Shown: piece by piece, positions 1-9,204 of the stretch
Position numbering within the stretch: position 1 is the first letter of the stretch
How the letters are laid out: each line of letters starts with the position of its first letter
From: JAYWDA01 sp043779185
GTDB lineage: Bacteria > Bdellovibrionota > Bdellovibrionia > Bdellovibrionales > Bdellovibrionaceae
Assembly (NCBI GenBank): GCA_043779185.1
Contig: JAYWEQ010000088.1
Coordinates: 1 to 34,575, forward strand
DNA: 34,575 bases
Direction: 5' to 3'
Made by a program: the position numbers and the translations under genes
Notes under the pieces: model-generated
Database searches by the model: none
What the model saw: only the letters and a program-made list of their open reading frames with translations
What the model was told of the DNA's origin: nothing

Positions 1-1
1 C

Positions 2-115
2 AATGATCTGTATGACAACGAATGGTCTATTTTAAATAACTTTTTTATGCCGCAAATGAAACTGAAAGAAAAAATACGAACTAAGTCAAAACTGCGCAAG
101 CTCAAACGGCGCTGA
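2..115 (+). CDS. 3' end of an unidentified gene (partial)
   Basis: An open frame runs in from the left window edge and stops with TGA at 113-115, giving 37 visible residues. The tail is very basic and ends in KLRKLKRR. No domain can be recognised from so little. The stop lies 11 bases before the first ATG of the DUF1552-like gene, so the two could be co-transcribed. DUF1552 genes often follow another exported-protein gene, but nothing seen here identifies this one. It could also be a chance open frame, since only 38 codons are visible. Confidence 0.4.
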   Translation, partial: NDLYDNEWSILNNFFMPQMKLKEKIRTKSKLRKLKRR

Positions 116-126
116 CAAATAGAAAA

Positions 127-1509
127 ATGATGGTTTTTTGGTTGGATCATAATCCCCTGCAAGAGTTCTGGCCTAATAGATCCATCGCTACGACTCCGAT
201 TGGAAGTTCAGGGGCCATGGAAATGATGCTCAGTACGATGTCCTCAGCGACGGCGATCAGTCCAGTGCTTTCACATCCGATGTATGATACGATGAGAAAA
301 CAAAATCAACTTTCGATCGTGCGAGGTCTTGACGTTCACAAATATGGTGGCCACGGCCTTGGGGCTTTGGGTGGCCACGCCGAAACAAATGCGGGTGCCC
401 TTGTTCAGGGGCTTTCGAATTATCCCACGATGGATATGTATATAGAAAATTCTCCGAGCGTTTATCCGTCAACCACGCCAGCTTCGGTGACAAAAGCCAT
501 TCGCATTGATTTTTCGGGAAACCATCAGTTCTTGCAAAAAACAGGAACCTTAAGTCAGTTTACGCCGTTCTATGGCTACGATAGTATTCAAAGTAATAGT
601 ACCTATTACACGATCGTCCAGATGTATAATGATGTGTTTAAATATCTAACCGGTGGAACGACGGCCCCGATTGATAATACGAATTTACTAAAAACAAATA
701 TTTTAAATCGGGTGCATGAGTCCTTTGTTTCTTTTAGATCCAATCGAAAAATTTCTAGCGATGATGTGGCGCGCCTGGATCAACACCTGTGGTTTCTGAC
801 AGATTTACAAAGTGGTTTTACTTCGGGAGCGGCACCAATTTTGGCCTGCACAAAACCGAATGCACCAATTCTTAACCATGATCCAACCCAGTACGTGGGA
901 AACTATTTGGATTTACTTGTCGTTGCCTTCAAATGTGGAATGACGAAATTTTCAACGATGTATTTTGAAGCCGATGATCCAGCTTGGATCCCGGGACTTA
1001 ATTTACCAACTGGTGTTGGTCTGCATGGAGCTATTCATGGCACGACAGGAGATGCGACAGCCATTGCGCTGAAAGGTCGGGTCTATGAAGTTTGGAATAA
1101 GTATTATCTAAATGTGATTGCTGATCGATTTATAACACCCATGAATCAACTTGAAGGAAATACTGGAAAAACATATTTAGACAATATGTTGACTGTTGTT
1201 TTAACCCAGATGGGGATGGAAAGCACACAGTACACTTCAGGCCATGGCAGCTCCGATATGCAACAGATGATGATCGGTTCTATGGGCGGTGCTCTGCGGG
1301 CGGGTCGCTACACATCGATGCCGGGACCCGATTATTCCAGAATTCCCTACAATACATTTATGATCACACTTTTACAGCTGATGGGCGTTCCTCAGTCAGA
1401 ATATTCTCCGTACGCTTCTGGCCAAAAGGGATTTGGATATTACGACACCAGCATTTCAACGCCGTATACTTCCAGATTTTATTCTCCGCTGACAGAACTA
1501 TTAGCCTAA
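127..1509 (+). CDS. DUF1552-like protein (function unknown), N-terminus short
   Basis: This 460-residue protein resembles the DUF1552 family, whose members belong to the alkaline phosphatase/sulfatase-like group of exported proteins. Visible hallmarks are the early VRGLD segment followed by the His-rich stretch GGHGLGALGGH (about residues 74-84), and a C-terminal block with LDNMLTVVLTQMG, a GHGSSD His motif, a GGALRAGRY strand and a closing LLQLMGV. The family normally begins with a Tat or Sec signal before this first strand, but here the frame opens directly at MMVFWLDHNPLQEFWPN with no signal peptide. There is a stop in frame at 82-84 and no clear ribosome binding site before 127. The gene may therefore be 5'-truncated, or use a start not visible here. 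Family call moderate; biochemical role unknown. Confidence 0.6.
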   Translation: MMVFWLDHNPLQEFWPNRSIATTPIGSSGAMEMMLSTMSSATAISPVLSHPMYDTMRKQNQLSIVRGLDVHKYGGHGLGALGGHAETNAGALVQGLSNYPTMDMYIENSPSVYPSTTPASVTKAIRIDFSGNHQFLQKTGTLSQFTPFYGYDSIQSNSTYYTIVQMYNDVFKYLTGGTTAPIDNTNLLKTNILNRVHESFVSFRSNRKISSDDVARLDQHLWFLTDLQSGFTSGAAPILACTKPNAPILNHDPTQYVGNYLDLLVVAFKCGMTKFSTMYFEADDPAWIPGLNLPTGVGLHGAIHGTTGDATAIALKGRVYEVWNKYYLNVIADRFITPMNQLEGNTGKTYLDNMLTVVLTQMGMESTQYTSGHGSSDMQQMMIGSMGGALRAGRYTSMPGPDYSRIPYNTFMITLLQLMGVPQSEYSPYASGQKGFGYYDTSISTPYTSRFYSPLTELLA

Positions 1510-1510
1510 A

Positions 1511-1533
1511 AGCCGAAGGCTTCGCCATCGGCT
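1511..1533. terminator. Hairpin after the DUF1552-like gene
   Basis: AGCCGA-A-GGC, loop TTC, GCC-A-TCGGCT forms a nine-pair stem with one A:A mismatch, starting two bases after the stop codon. No T-run follows directly, so it is not a classical intrinsic terminator. It may act as a 3' end stabiliser or a weak terminator before the gsp operon. Confidence 0.35.
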
Positions 1534-1628
1534 AAAGTCTAGGTGATCGCCCGAGGTCCAGGGATTTTTTTTCCCATGCCATAGGCTTGGTTTTTTGTTA
1601 CTGTACTCGTCAAGTACAATGAACTGAC

Positions 1629-2585
1629 ATGAAGGATTCATCGTCTGAACTCATCAAAGGATTTGGTGTGGGTATAATCAAGGGCTTAAAGAACAAATCA
1701 GGTCCTCGACCTGTTTGGGAAGGATTCTATCCTTACCTTTTTCTTTTGTTTATGGCTTTTGCAACCGCTGACGTTTTAATTTTAGCTTTCCGCGATCGCA
1801 TGCTTCCAACGCAAGTTCCCCCTGCTCATCCTAAGCCGGCTCCGATCACGACCGGTCTTGAACAAGGCGCTTTTAATACGGTGATTGGTCGCAATATTTT
1901 TTCTTCGGATGGAATCATTCCCCCTTCATTGCAAGGCGATAGCGGCGGCGGTCAGAAAGATACACCTCCCGTTTTATCGCAGTTGCCCCTTGTCTTGATT
2001 GGAACTTTAGTTCATTCAAATCCCGAGCGTTCTATTGCCGCTATTGAAGTAAAATCAAAAAACCAAGTCATCTCTTTTACACCTAAAAAAGAAATTGAAG
2101 GCTTAGCGACCGTCGAAAGGGTCGAACGGATGAAGGTCATTCTTCGAAACCTGAATAATAATCGACTCGAATATTTAGAAATTAAAACTGATAGTAAAGT
2201 TAGTTTTGGAACCACTGCCAAAGTAACTCCTGGCGGCGGTGGTCTTGTCAGTAAGGTGGGTGAAAATGAATTTCATATCGCTCGTGCGACTTTGAATGCC
2301 CAGCTTTCCAATCTTCCTGAAATCCTTCGTCAGGCCAAAGCGCTTCCAGCCACTGACGCTAGCGGCAATGTTTACGGCTTTCGCATCACCGCCATTGAAC
2401 CTGGCAGTGTTTATACTGAGCTTGGGATCACCAATGGCGATGTGATCACAGGTGTTCAAGGCAACCCTGTGACCAGTGCTCAGCAAGCGATGGAAATGTA
2501 TCAAACTTTAAGATCTGCTGGCGATATTGAAATACAAGTAGAACGCGATGGACGACGACAGACCCTGAAATATCAGGTGAAGTAA
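1629..2585 (+). CDS. gspC: Type II secretion inner-membrane protein GspC
   Basis: GspC links the inner-membrane platform of the type II secretion system to the outer-membrane secretin. The 318 residues show the expected order: a cytoplasmic N-terminus, one membrane segment (about 34-54), a Pro-rich linker, the periplasmic homology region (about 85-185, beginning GRNIFSS and including LPLVLIGTLVH) and a C-terminal PDZ domain (about 245-316, with YGFRITAIEPGSVY and GDVITGVQGNPV). It is the first gene of the gspC-N operon and ends 13 bases before the gspD ATG. The start lacks a strong ribosome binding site. The preceding 20 bases contain a TGTACT/AGTACA inverted repeat (1602-1617), possibly an operator. 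Family assignment is strong from architecture and gene context. Confidence 0.9.
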   Translation: MKDSSSELIKGFGVGIIKGLKNKSGPRPVWEGFYPYLFLLFMAFATADVLILAFRDRMLPTQVPPAHPKPAPITTGLEQGAFNTVIGRNIFSSDGIIPPSLQGDSGGGQKDTPPVLSQLPLVLIGTLVHSNPERSIAAIEVKSKNQVISFTPKKEIEGLATVERVERMKVILRNLNNNRLEYLEIKTDSKVSFGTTAKVTPGGGGLVSKVGENEFHIARATLNAQLSNLPEILRQAKALPATDASGNVYGFRITAIEPGSVYTELGITNGDVITGVQGNPVTSAQQAMEMYQTLRSAGDIEIQVERDGRRQTLKYQVK

Positions 2586-2598
2586 TGAGGAGTTGAAA

Positions 2599-4758
2599 AT
2601 GAGAAAATCTATTTCAGGGCTCGTAGTTTTAAGTTTAATCGCGCCTATGGCTGGCGCTCAAACTCCGGCTGATACAAAAAAACCAAGCGGCATGACCCAA
2701 TCTCAGAAAAGTAAATTTGCCAAGGCTAGCCCCGAAGATATCACTAACGAAAATTTTCCTGAAACCATCGAGTCCTTCGATTTTCCTAACGTCGATATTA
2801 ACGATATTATTAAAGCGATCAGTGAATTGACCGGAAAAAACTTTATTATCGATCCCGGCGTTCGCGGAAAAATCACGATTGTAGCACCTAGTAAAATCAC
2901 TGTCGCGGAAGCTTATAAAGCTTTCTTGTCAGCTTTAGCGATCAATGGTTTTACAATCGTCCCAAGTGGTAGTTTTTTAAAAGTGAAGCTGGCTAGAAAT
3001 GCCCAACGGGACAGTATTGAAACTTATTCCGGAGCTTACTACCCTAACACCGATCAGCTGATAACTCGGATCGTGACTTTAAAGCATATTCAAGCCGAGC
3101 AAGTGACCCGAGATCTGCGCGTTCTGGTTTCTACGAATGGCGAAATCAATCATTATGCCCCGACCAATTCGATTATTATTTCTGACTTCGGATCAAATAT
3201 AGACCGTGTGATGAAAATTTTAAATCAGCTGGATGTTCCAGGTTTTGAAGACCAATTGGAAGTCATTCCTGTTCGGTATGGGAAAGCCAAAGACCTCGCG
3301 GATCTTGTGGATCGCATCGTGAATAAGGGCGAAAAAGGCAATAACTCGCGCGGCGGAACATTTTCTAGCGGAGTGCCAAGATTTACTCGCGCCGGATCTG
3401 GCCAAGCTGGTGGTGGTTTTTTTATGGCGATTCCTGATGATCGCACCAATTCCATTGTTGTCACAGGCAGTAAAGCCGGAATTATCCGCGTGAAAAAACT
3501 GATCCAGCAATTGGATTTCCGAATCAGACCCGAAGATTCGGGCGGCGTGCACGTTTATTATATGAAATATGGTGATGCAGAAAAAATTGCGACCGTCATG
3601 CAAGGTGTGGCAAAAGAAGGGGCTCCAAAAGCCGCCACAGGCGGTGGTCCTTCGTCTCCGTTTGGACCTCCTGCTGTCACTAGCAACGCAGCTGGTGCGA
3701 CTGAAATTTTTGGCGGCGATGTAAAAATCAGTGCTGATAAAAGCACGAATAGTTTAGTGATCGTTGCTAGCAAACAAGATTATGAAATTGTTCTGAATTT
3801 ATTGGCCAAATTAGATATCGCTCGCGATCAAGTTTTTGTCGAAGCGATCATTATGGAAATGAAAGCCAGTATGGGCGACGACTGGAAAATTGGTTATTAT
3901 CAATTTAACGAAAGCGGAGTTGGTAAAACTGGCTTTAACGGCGGCATTGACTTACCAACAATGCTTAGCCCTACAGGCGGGGCTGGAACAATTATCGGCT
4001 TTGGCCAAGGCAAAACCATTGAAATCACAAATCCAGCTGATAAGTCAGTTCTTAAAATTCCTTCATTGATCGGATTTATCAACTTTTTAAAACGAACAAC
4101 GAAAGCAAATATTTTATCCCGTCCACAAATTACAGTCGTTGATAATCAAGAAGGCGAAATTGAAGTGGGTGACAGGGTTGCGACAAGTGTCACGAAAACA
4201 GCCGGCACCAACGGTGCCTCTGATACTTTTACTCCCAATTTAGAGGATGCAACGATTAAGCTTAATATTAAACCGTCAATCTCACCAACGACCAACGCTG
4301 TTCGAATGGTTGTTGATCAAAAGGTTAAGCAACCAACAACTGTTGAAAGTTTACCGAAGGCTTTAGCCGATAATACGACACCGCTAGCCACTCGCTCTAT
4401 TAAAACGACCATTGTCGTAAATGATGGGGATACGGCGATCATTGGTGGCTTGATGCGCGATCAAGATACAGAAGAAATTACGAAGGTGCCATTGTTGGGC
4501 GATCTCCCGATTATTGGCTGGTTGTTTAAATCTCGCGCCTCGACCCGAGCTAAAACAAACTTAACTGTGTTTTTAACCCCAAAAGTGATTCGCACAGCAG
4601 CTCGGCAAAAAGATATTTTACGAGAAAAATTAGGCCAGCGTTTAGACTACATTAAAGGGCAAGGCGGCAAAGATCCATTTGGCTCAACAGCCGATGAAAT
4701 TCAAAGCAGCCTTGGTGTTAAAAAAACTGACGACGAAAACAAATCTAGAAAAGAATAG
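2599..4758 (+). CDS. gspD: Type II secretion outer-membrane secretin GspD
   Basis: GspD forms the multimeric outer-membrane channel through which folded proteins leave the periplasm. The 719-residue product has a Sec signal peptide (cleavage after MAGA, residue 20) and then periplasmic N domains: an N0 domain with FDFPNVDINDIIKAISELTG, an N1 domain, and N2 and N3 domains each carrying Gly/Ser-rich insertions. The C-terminal secretin core carries the signature VPLLGDLPIIGWLF. The C-terminus is short and charged, with no obvious pilotin-binding S domain. The ATG at 2599 is chosen over the in-frame TTG at 2593 because AGGAG (2588-2592) sits six bases upstream of the ATG. Length is normal for the family. 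Confidence 0.95.
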   Translation: MRKSISGLVVLSLIAPMAGAQTPADTKKPSGMTQSQKSKFAKASPEDITNENFPETIESFDFPNVDINDIIKAISELTGKNFIIDPGVRGKITIVAPSKITVAEAYKAFLSALAINGFTIVPSGSFLKVKLARNAQRDSIETYSGAYYPNTDQLITRIVTLKHIQAEQVTRDLRVLVSTNGEINHYAPTNSIIISDFGSNIDRVMKILNQLDVPGFEDQLEVIPVRYGKAKDLADLVDRIVNKGEKGNNSRGGTFSSGVPRFTRAGSGQAGGGFFMAIPDDRTNSIVVTGSKAGIIRVKKLIQQLDFRIRPEDSGGVHVYYMKYGDAEKIATVMQGVAKEGAPKAATGGGPSSPFGPPAVTSNAAGATEIFGGDVKISADKSTNSLVIVASKQDYEIVLNLLAKLDIARDQVFVEAIIMEMKASMGDDWKIGYYQFNESGVGKTGFNGGIDLPTMLSPTGGAGTIIGFGQGKTIEITNPADKSVLKIPSLIGFINFLKRTTKANILSRPQITVVDNQEGEIEVGDRVATSVTKTAGTNGASDTFTPNLEDATIKLNIKPSISPTTNAVRMVVDQKVKQPTTVESLPKALADNTTPLATRSIKTTIVVNDGDTAIIGGLMRDQDTEEITKVPLLGDLPIIGWLFKSRASTRAKTNLTVFLTPKVIRTAARQKDILREKLGQRLDYIKGQGGKDPFGSTADEIQSSLGVKKTDDENKSRKE

Positions 4759-4770
4759 GACATCAGATTC

Positions 4771-6453
4771 ATGGATATTCAAAATATCCTTAGTAAAAGC
4801 ACAGCCCTTTCGGCCGATCAACTGCGATCGGTGTTAGCCAGTACTTCGGCTGTTCGCCCAATGACGGTGGGGGCGGCGCTTGATCAAAAAGAATACACTT
4901 CCGCGGAAGAACTTGTGTCAGCGCTTTGTCATGAGATGGGCGTTGAATTTATCAAAGATATTCCAGTCAACGATATTTCATCAGACTTGATCCGCGATAT
5001 TCCGATCAATTATGCAAAGACTAACGCGATTCTTCCTTATAAAGAAGAAAGCGACTGCGTGATTGCACTGACCGCCAATCCAGTTAACATCAAATCCCTT
5101 GATGATCTTCAGGTGATCTTTGGAAAAAAAGTTCGCTTTTTAACAGCGACACTGTCCAAACTTCAAGACGCAATTAACAGAGTCTATGAAAAATCCACGG
5201 CCAATCTTTCAGGTTTAGATGAAATTGATGGCGAAGATTACGATCTTGATGATCCGATCATCGATTTGTTGGAGGCCGGCGAGGACGATGCACCAGTGAT
5301 TAAGCTGGTCAATTCCCTTTTATTTCGCGCCGTGAAAGAAAAAGCTTCTGATATTCATCTTGAGCCCTACGAAAAAGATATGGTTGTGCGCTTCCGAATT
5401 GACGGCGTGCTTTTTGATATTTACAAACCACCTAAAAAACTTCAGAACGCGATCACGTCGCGTATTAAAGTCATGGCAAATTTAAATATTGCTGAAAAAC
5501 GTTTGCCTCAGGATGGTCGAATTCCTTTAAAAGTTGGTGGTAAGGATATTGATATTCGTTTGTCTACCGTCCCCACGGCCCACGGCGAACGAGTCGTTAT
5601 GCGTTTACAAGATAGGTCTAATGTCGTTTTTGAGCTTGAACAGCTAGGCTTTTCTGACGATAATTTAAAAAAGATTTCCGATATGTGCCTGCGCAGTTAT
5701 GGAATTCTTTTGGTCACCGGTCCAACAGGCTCGGGAAAATCCACAACTTTGTATGCTTGCTTAACTCGCATTAACAACACCGACGTTAATATCTTAACCA
5801 TCGAAGATCCGATCGAGAATCGAATTCACGGCATCGGACAAGTGCAAGTGAATGCAAAGATTGGCCTTACTTTCGCAGCTGGCTTAAGGTCTTTTCTGCG
5901 GCAAGATCCCGATGTTATCATGGTCGGAGAGATTCGTGATTTAGAAACCTGCGAATTGGCTGTTCAGTCGTCATTAACGGGTCATATCGTGTTTTCCACT
6001 TTACATACAAATGATGCCGCGGGGTGCTTTCCCCGGTTGATTGACATTGGCGCCGAACCATTTCTGATTGCAACTTCGATTTTAGCAGTGATATCTCAGC
6101 GTTTAGTGCGCGTCCTTTGTCCCCACTGCAAAGCCCCCTATGAGCCTTCTGATTTTGAACTAGGCTTGTTGAGCGTGACCCGCGAGGTCGCCAAACAATC
6201 TAATATTTGCAAAGCCGTTGGTTGCGAACACTGCAATCAAAAAGGCACCGTTGGCCGAACTGTGATCTCAGAAGTTTTAGAAGTTACTGAAGATATAAGA
6301 TCACTGATCATGCAAAGAAAAGACGGAAATGCGATTAAAAAACAAGCTGTCAATAACGGCATGAAAACTTTCCGTGATCACGGCATTCAAAAAGTTCTTA
6401 GCGGCATCACCACCATTGAAGAATTGCTGAGCAACACTCAGCTAGATGTGTAA
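4771..6453 (+). CDS. gspE: Type II secretion ATPase GspE
   Basis: GspE is the cytoplasmic hexameric ATPase that powers pseudopilus assembly. The 560 residues contain an N-terminal GspL-binding domain (MshEN-like, about 1-140), then the N2E/CTE ATPase core. Walker A is GPTGSGKST (317-325), the Asp box lies near ILTIEDP (341-347), Walker B is DVIMVGEIRD (381-390), and the His box is HIVFSTLHTN (405-414). The zinc-binding tetracysteine module typical of GspE is intact: CPHC (450-453) and CEHC (485-488), with an extra Cys at 480. The gene starts 12 bases after gspD and stops 2 bases before gspF, consistent with one transcript. All catalytic motifs look functional. Confidence 0.95.
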   Translation: MDIQNILSKSTALSADQLRSVLASTSAVRPMTVGAALDQKEYTSAEELVSALCHEMGVEFIKDIPVNDISSDLIRDIPINYAKTNAILPYKEESDCVIALTANPVNIKSLDDLQVIFGKKVRFLTATLSKLQDAINRVYEKSTANLSGLDEIDGEDYDLDDPIIDLLEAGEDDAPVIKLVNSLLFRAVKEKASDIHLEPYEKDMVVRFRIDGVLFDIYKPPKKLQNAITSRIKVMANLNIAEKRLPQDGRIPLKVGGKDIDIRLSTVPTAHGERVVMRLQDRSNVVFELEQLGFSDDNLKKISDMCLRSYGILLVTGPTGSGKSTTLYACLTRINNTDVNILTIEDPIENRIHGIGQVQVNAKIGLTFAAGLRSFLRQDPDVIMVGEIRDLETCELAVQSSLTGHIVFSTLHTNDAAGCFPRLIDIGAEPFLIATSILAVISQRLVRVLCPHCKAPYEPSDFELGLLSVTREVAKQSNICKAVGCEHCNQKGTVGRTVISEVLEVTEDIRSLIMQRKDGNAIKKQAVNNGMKTFRDHGIQKVLSGITTIEELLSNTQLDV

Positions 6454-6455
6454 CG

Positions 6456-7673
6456 ATGCCCTTATTTGAATATCGCGGTCTGAACCGCCAAGGAAAAAAT
6501 CTTAAAGGTGTGATCGACGCTGATAATCTGCGCTCAGCCCGCTCGCGCTTAAAAAAAGATCATATCTTTGTTGTTGATATTCGCGACCGAAAAAAAGCGG
6601 ACACGAATCGCAAAAAAAAAACATCTAGTCGCGGTGGCGTGAATGTCAAAGACCTGGCCTTAATGACTAGGCAACTTGCGACACTTATTAAAGCTAATAT
6701 TCCCCTTGTTGATGCGCTGGCCGCGGTGGCGGAGCAAGTTGAGCATCCGGTTTTATCTGAGGCGATTGCAGACTGTAAAAATATGGTCAACGAAGGAAGT
6801 TCTTTCCATAAAGCCTTAGCAAAGTATCCAAATATTTTTTCAAATATTTTTATTTCAATGACTGAAGCCGGCGAAATGTCGGGATCCTTAGACGTGATTT
6901 TAATGCGCCTGGCAGAATTTACTGAAGCCTCCGCAGAACTTCGTCAAAAGGTGGGAAGCGCCCTGACCTACCCGATCATTATGTTGGTGTCTGTGTTGGT
7001 TGTCTTAAGTGGTTTATTTATTTTTGTGATCCCCAAAATGGTGGCCGTGTTTGAATCAACTCCTGGTTTAAAATTACCTTTTATCACCATTGTTATTATT
7101 AATATCAGTGGATTTATGGTGAATTATTGGTACTTGATCGCCGGCACTATTTTTATTGTTTATTTGTTATTTCAAAATTGGCGAAAAAGCCCGACGGGTG
7201 GCCCCCAATGGGATGCCATCATTTTAACAATTCCTTACGTAGGGCCGATCGTCAGAATGGTCGCGGTCAGTCGTTTTACTCGGACTTTAGCCACGTTACT
7301 GACTGGCGGCGTCCCGATGCTGAACGCTTTGGAAATTGTTCGCAATGTCGTTAATAACGCCGTGATCGCCGAGGCCGTCGATGGCGCGCGAAATAATATC
7401 AGCGAAGGGGAATCCATCGCTGGACCTTTGAAAAAATCCGGGCAATTTCCACCCATCGTCATTCACATGGTTAATATCGGCGAAAAAACCGGTGAACTAG
7501 AAAATATGCTAGCCCAAGTCGCTGACGCTTATGATTTTCAAGTCAAAAATAAGCTAGAATCCGTCACTAGCCTAATGGGGCCGATCGTCACCATTATGAT
7601 GGGGATTGTGATCGCCATCATTGTGTTTTCTGTGATGGTCCCCATCTTCGAGATGACATCTTCCGTCGGTTGA
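6456..7673 (+). CDS. gspF: Type II secretion platform protein GspF
   Basis: GspF is the polytopic inner-membrane core of the secretion platform, contacting GspE and GspL. The 405-residue protein has the usual start MPLFEYRGLNRQGK and two homologous cytoplasmic GspF domains (about 68-190 and 270-390), each with the helical TRQLATL or SRFTRTLATLL motif and an EAGEMSG/NIGEKTGEL loop. Membrane segments lie at about 173-193, 220-240 and 375-398. The ATG follows the gspE stop by two bases, so translation is probably coupled. Length and topology are normal. Confidence 0.95.
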   Translation: MPLFEYRGLNRQGKNLKGVIDADNLRSARSRLKKDHIFVVDIRDRKKADTNRKKKTSSRGGVNVKDLALMTRQLATLIKANIPLVDALAAVAEQVEHPVLSEAIADCKNMVNEGSSFHKALAKYPNIFSNIFISMTEAGEMSGSLDVILMRLAEFTEASAELRQKVGSALTYPIIMLVSVLVVLSGLFIFVIPKMVAVFESTPGLKLPFITIVIINISGFMVNYWYLIAGTIFIVYLLFQNWRKSPTGGPQWDAIILTIPYVGPIVRMVAVSRFTRTLATLLTGGVPMLNALEIVRNVVNNAVIAEAVDGARNNISEGESIAGPLKKSGQFPPIVIHMVNIGEKTGELENMLAQVADAYDFQVKNKLESVTSLMGPIVTIMMGIVIAIIVFSVMVPIFEMTSSVG

Positions 7674-7710
7674 AGTAATTTGTTAGAAGTTTTCAAAAAG
7701 GAGCTTTTGC

Positions 7711-8121
7711 ATGGATCAGCGTCGCTTAAATCAACGTGGTATGACACTTATCGAAATTCTTATCGTCTTAACTATTATCGGCGCCATGGCGGCCTACTTA
7801 GTTCCTAATCTTTTTGGTCAAAACCAAAAAGCCAAAGTCCGAGAAACACAAATTCGTATTTCAAATTTAAGCAATGCTTTGCAGGGCTATTATTCGGATT
7901 GCAATAAATTTCCAGCTTCACTGCAAGGTTTAATCACGAAAGACGATTGCACCAATTGGGGCCCAGTGGCTTATTCTAAAAAAACAGATGTTAAAGACGC
8001 CTGGGGAAATGATTTCACTTATGAATCCAAAGGCCAAACTTTCACCATTATTTCTTTAGGAAAAGATGGTCAAGAGGGGGGAGAGGGCTTTGACGCTGAT
8101 ATCTCCTCTGAAGCTCTTTAA
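7711..8121 (+). CDS. gspG: Type II secretion major pseudopilin GspG
   Basis: GspG is the major subunit of the periplasmic pseudopilus. The 136-residue precursor has a short basic leader (MDQRRLNQRG) and a prepilin peptidase site G10/M11 followed by TLIEILIVLTIIG, with the conserved Glu at mature position 5. Met rather than Phe occupies mature position 1, which GspG tolerates. The C-terminal region has the GspG fold signature DAWGNDFTYE and an acidic LGKDGQEGGEGFDADI loop that matches the family's calcium site. A good ribosome binding site (AAAAGGAG) precedes the start. The 3' end overlaps gspH. Confidence 0.95.
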   Translation: MDQRRLNQRGMTLIEILIVLTIIGAMAAYLVPNLFGQNQKAKVRETQIRISNLSNALQGYYSDCNKFPASLQGLITKDDCTNWGPVAYSKKTDVKDAWGNDFTYESKGQTFTIISLGKDGQEGGEGFDADISSEAL

Positions 8122-8704
8122 TTTAAAATCACCCAAGGGTTTCACGCTGGTTGAAATTCTGATCGTTCTTGCGATCTTTGCTGGTATTGCCGCCATGGGA
8201 ATTCCAGCCCTGTTTAAGAAAAGCGACAATATCAAAAAAGTCGCTCGCCAGCTGACGTCGCTGACAAAAGAAGTCCGCAATCGCGCTAAGCTTAAAAATT
8301 CCACTTACCGGATCGTTTTTGATATGACAGCAGAGCCACATCGCTACTGGGTAGAATTTATGCAAGGTTCAAAACCGATCCCAGCCAATCTTTATGAGTC
8401 TAAAAAAGACAACGAGGCCGAGGGCTCCCGGGCGCGGAGTTTTCAAAAAGACACTTCGCTCATGAAAAAAGAGCGCGAACTTCCGAATGGACTTACCTTT
8501 GCGTCGATCGAAACCATCAACACCAAAACGCCGATTTCAGAGGGACTGGCCTACGTTCATTATTTTCCTGAAGGCTTTGTTGAAGCCGCGGTGATTCAGG
8601 TCACCAATAAAAATAATCTGACCTGGAGTTTTGTGATCAGTCCCCTGACAGGCCAATGTGAAATTATTGAAGAGGCCAAATCTTTAAAGGATTTGAACCA
8701 ATGA
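8090..8704 (+). CDS. gspH: Type II secretion minor pseudopilin GspH
   Basis: GspH is a minor pseudopilin. The leader ends SPKG and the peptidase site is followed by FTLVEILIVLAIFAGIAAMGIPAL, with Glu at mature position 5. The rest is a beta-rich GspH/FimT-like domain. Two starts are possible: ATG at 8066 (25-residue leader) or TTG at 8090 (17-residue leader). I choose TTG because a strong purine tract (AGGGGGGAGAGG, 8075-8086) sits directly upstream, whereas the ATG has only a weak AGGA. Either way the start lies inside gspG in another frame. The stop is part of an ATGA overlap with gspI. The assignment as H rather than another minor pseudopilin rests on position in the operon and on length. 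Confidence 0.85.
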   Translation: MTLISPLKLFNLKSPKGFTLVEILIVLAIFAGIAAMGIPALFKKSDNIKKVARQLTSLTKEVRNRAKLKNSTYRIVFDMTAEPHRYWVEFMQGSKPIPANLYESKKDNEAEGSRARSFQKDTSLMKKERELPNGLTFASIETINTKTPISEGLAYVHYFPEGFVEAAVIQVTNKNNLTWSFVISPLTGQCEIIEEAKSLKDLNQ

Positions 8705-9204
8705 CGAAGAAGGGTTTTACTTTAGTCGAAGTTTTACTGGCGATGATTATTTTATCATCAGCCCTGATTCTTTTGGCCACCTCCTGGGGTGGAAGCTACG
8801 CCCGTGTTCGAAAAACAAAAGTGAAAACTGAGGTCATGGCCTTGCTTCAGCGAAGAATGGTCGAAGTGGATTTAAAATATAAAGGCAAACCATTGGACTC
8901 TATCCCAGAGGGGCCTGAAGAAGAAGATTTTGGATCTGAATATCCGCAGTATCGATCCACGGTGGAATCTAGAAAATTTGATTTTCCTGATATCAGCGGC
9001 GCCCTGACCGGCCGCGAAGGGGGCGCGAATCAAGCGCTTTTAATGATTATGAAACAGCTGCAAGAGCACTTGAATAAAACAGTCAAGGAAGTCAAAGTCA
9101 GCGTCATGTACAAGCCAGAAAATGGCAACGAGCAAACATATTCGGTCACCACCTATTTTGTTGATTATGATAAAGAGATCGCTGTCCCGGGACTTCCCCA
9201 ATGA
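8701..9204 (+). CDS. gspI: Type II secretion minor pseudopilin GspI
   Basis: GspI is the minor pseudopilin that nucleates the pseudopilus tip complex with GspJ and GspK. The 167-residue precursor has a very short leader (MTKKG) and then FTLVEVLLAMIILSSALILLA, with Glu at mature position 5. The position between gspH and gspJ and the small soluble domain fit GspI. Its ATG overlaps the gspH stop (ATGA), and its stop overlaps the gspJ start in the same way, so H-I-J are translationally coupled. Confidence 0.88.
   Translation: MTKKGFTLVEVLLAMIILSSALILLATSWGGSYARVRKTKVKTEVMALLQRRMVEVDLKYKGKPLDSIPEGPEEEDFGSEYPQYRSTVESRKFDFPDISGALTGREGGANQALLMIMKQLQEHLNKTVKEVKVSVMYKPENGNEQTYSVTTYFVDYDKEIAVPGLPQ

Noticed and set aside
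1587..1620. Promoter-like boxes TTGGTT and TACAAT before gspC
   Set aside because: The spacing of 22 bases is too long and other pairings are too short, so I do not call a promoter; the TGTACT/AGTACA repeat is mentioned under gspC instead.
3220..3603. 127-codon minus-strand frame inside gspD
   Set aside because: Antisense to a conserved secretin domain with no domain features.
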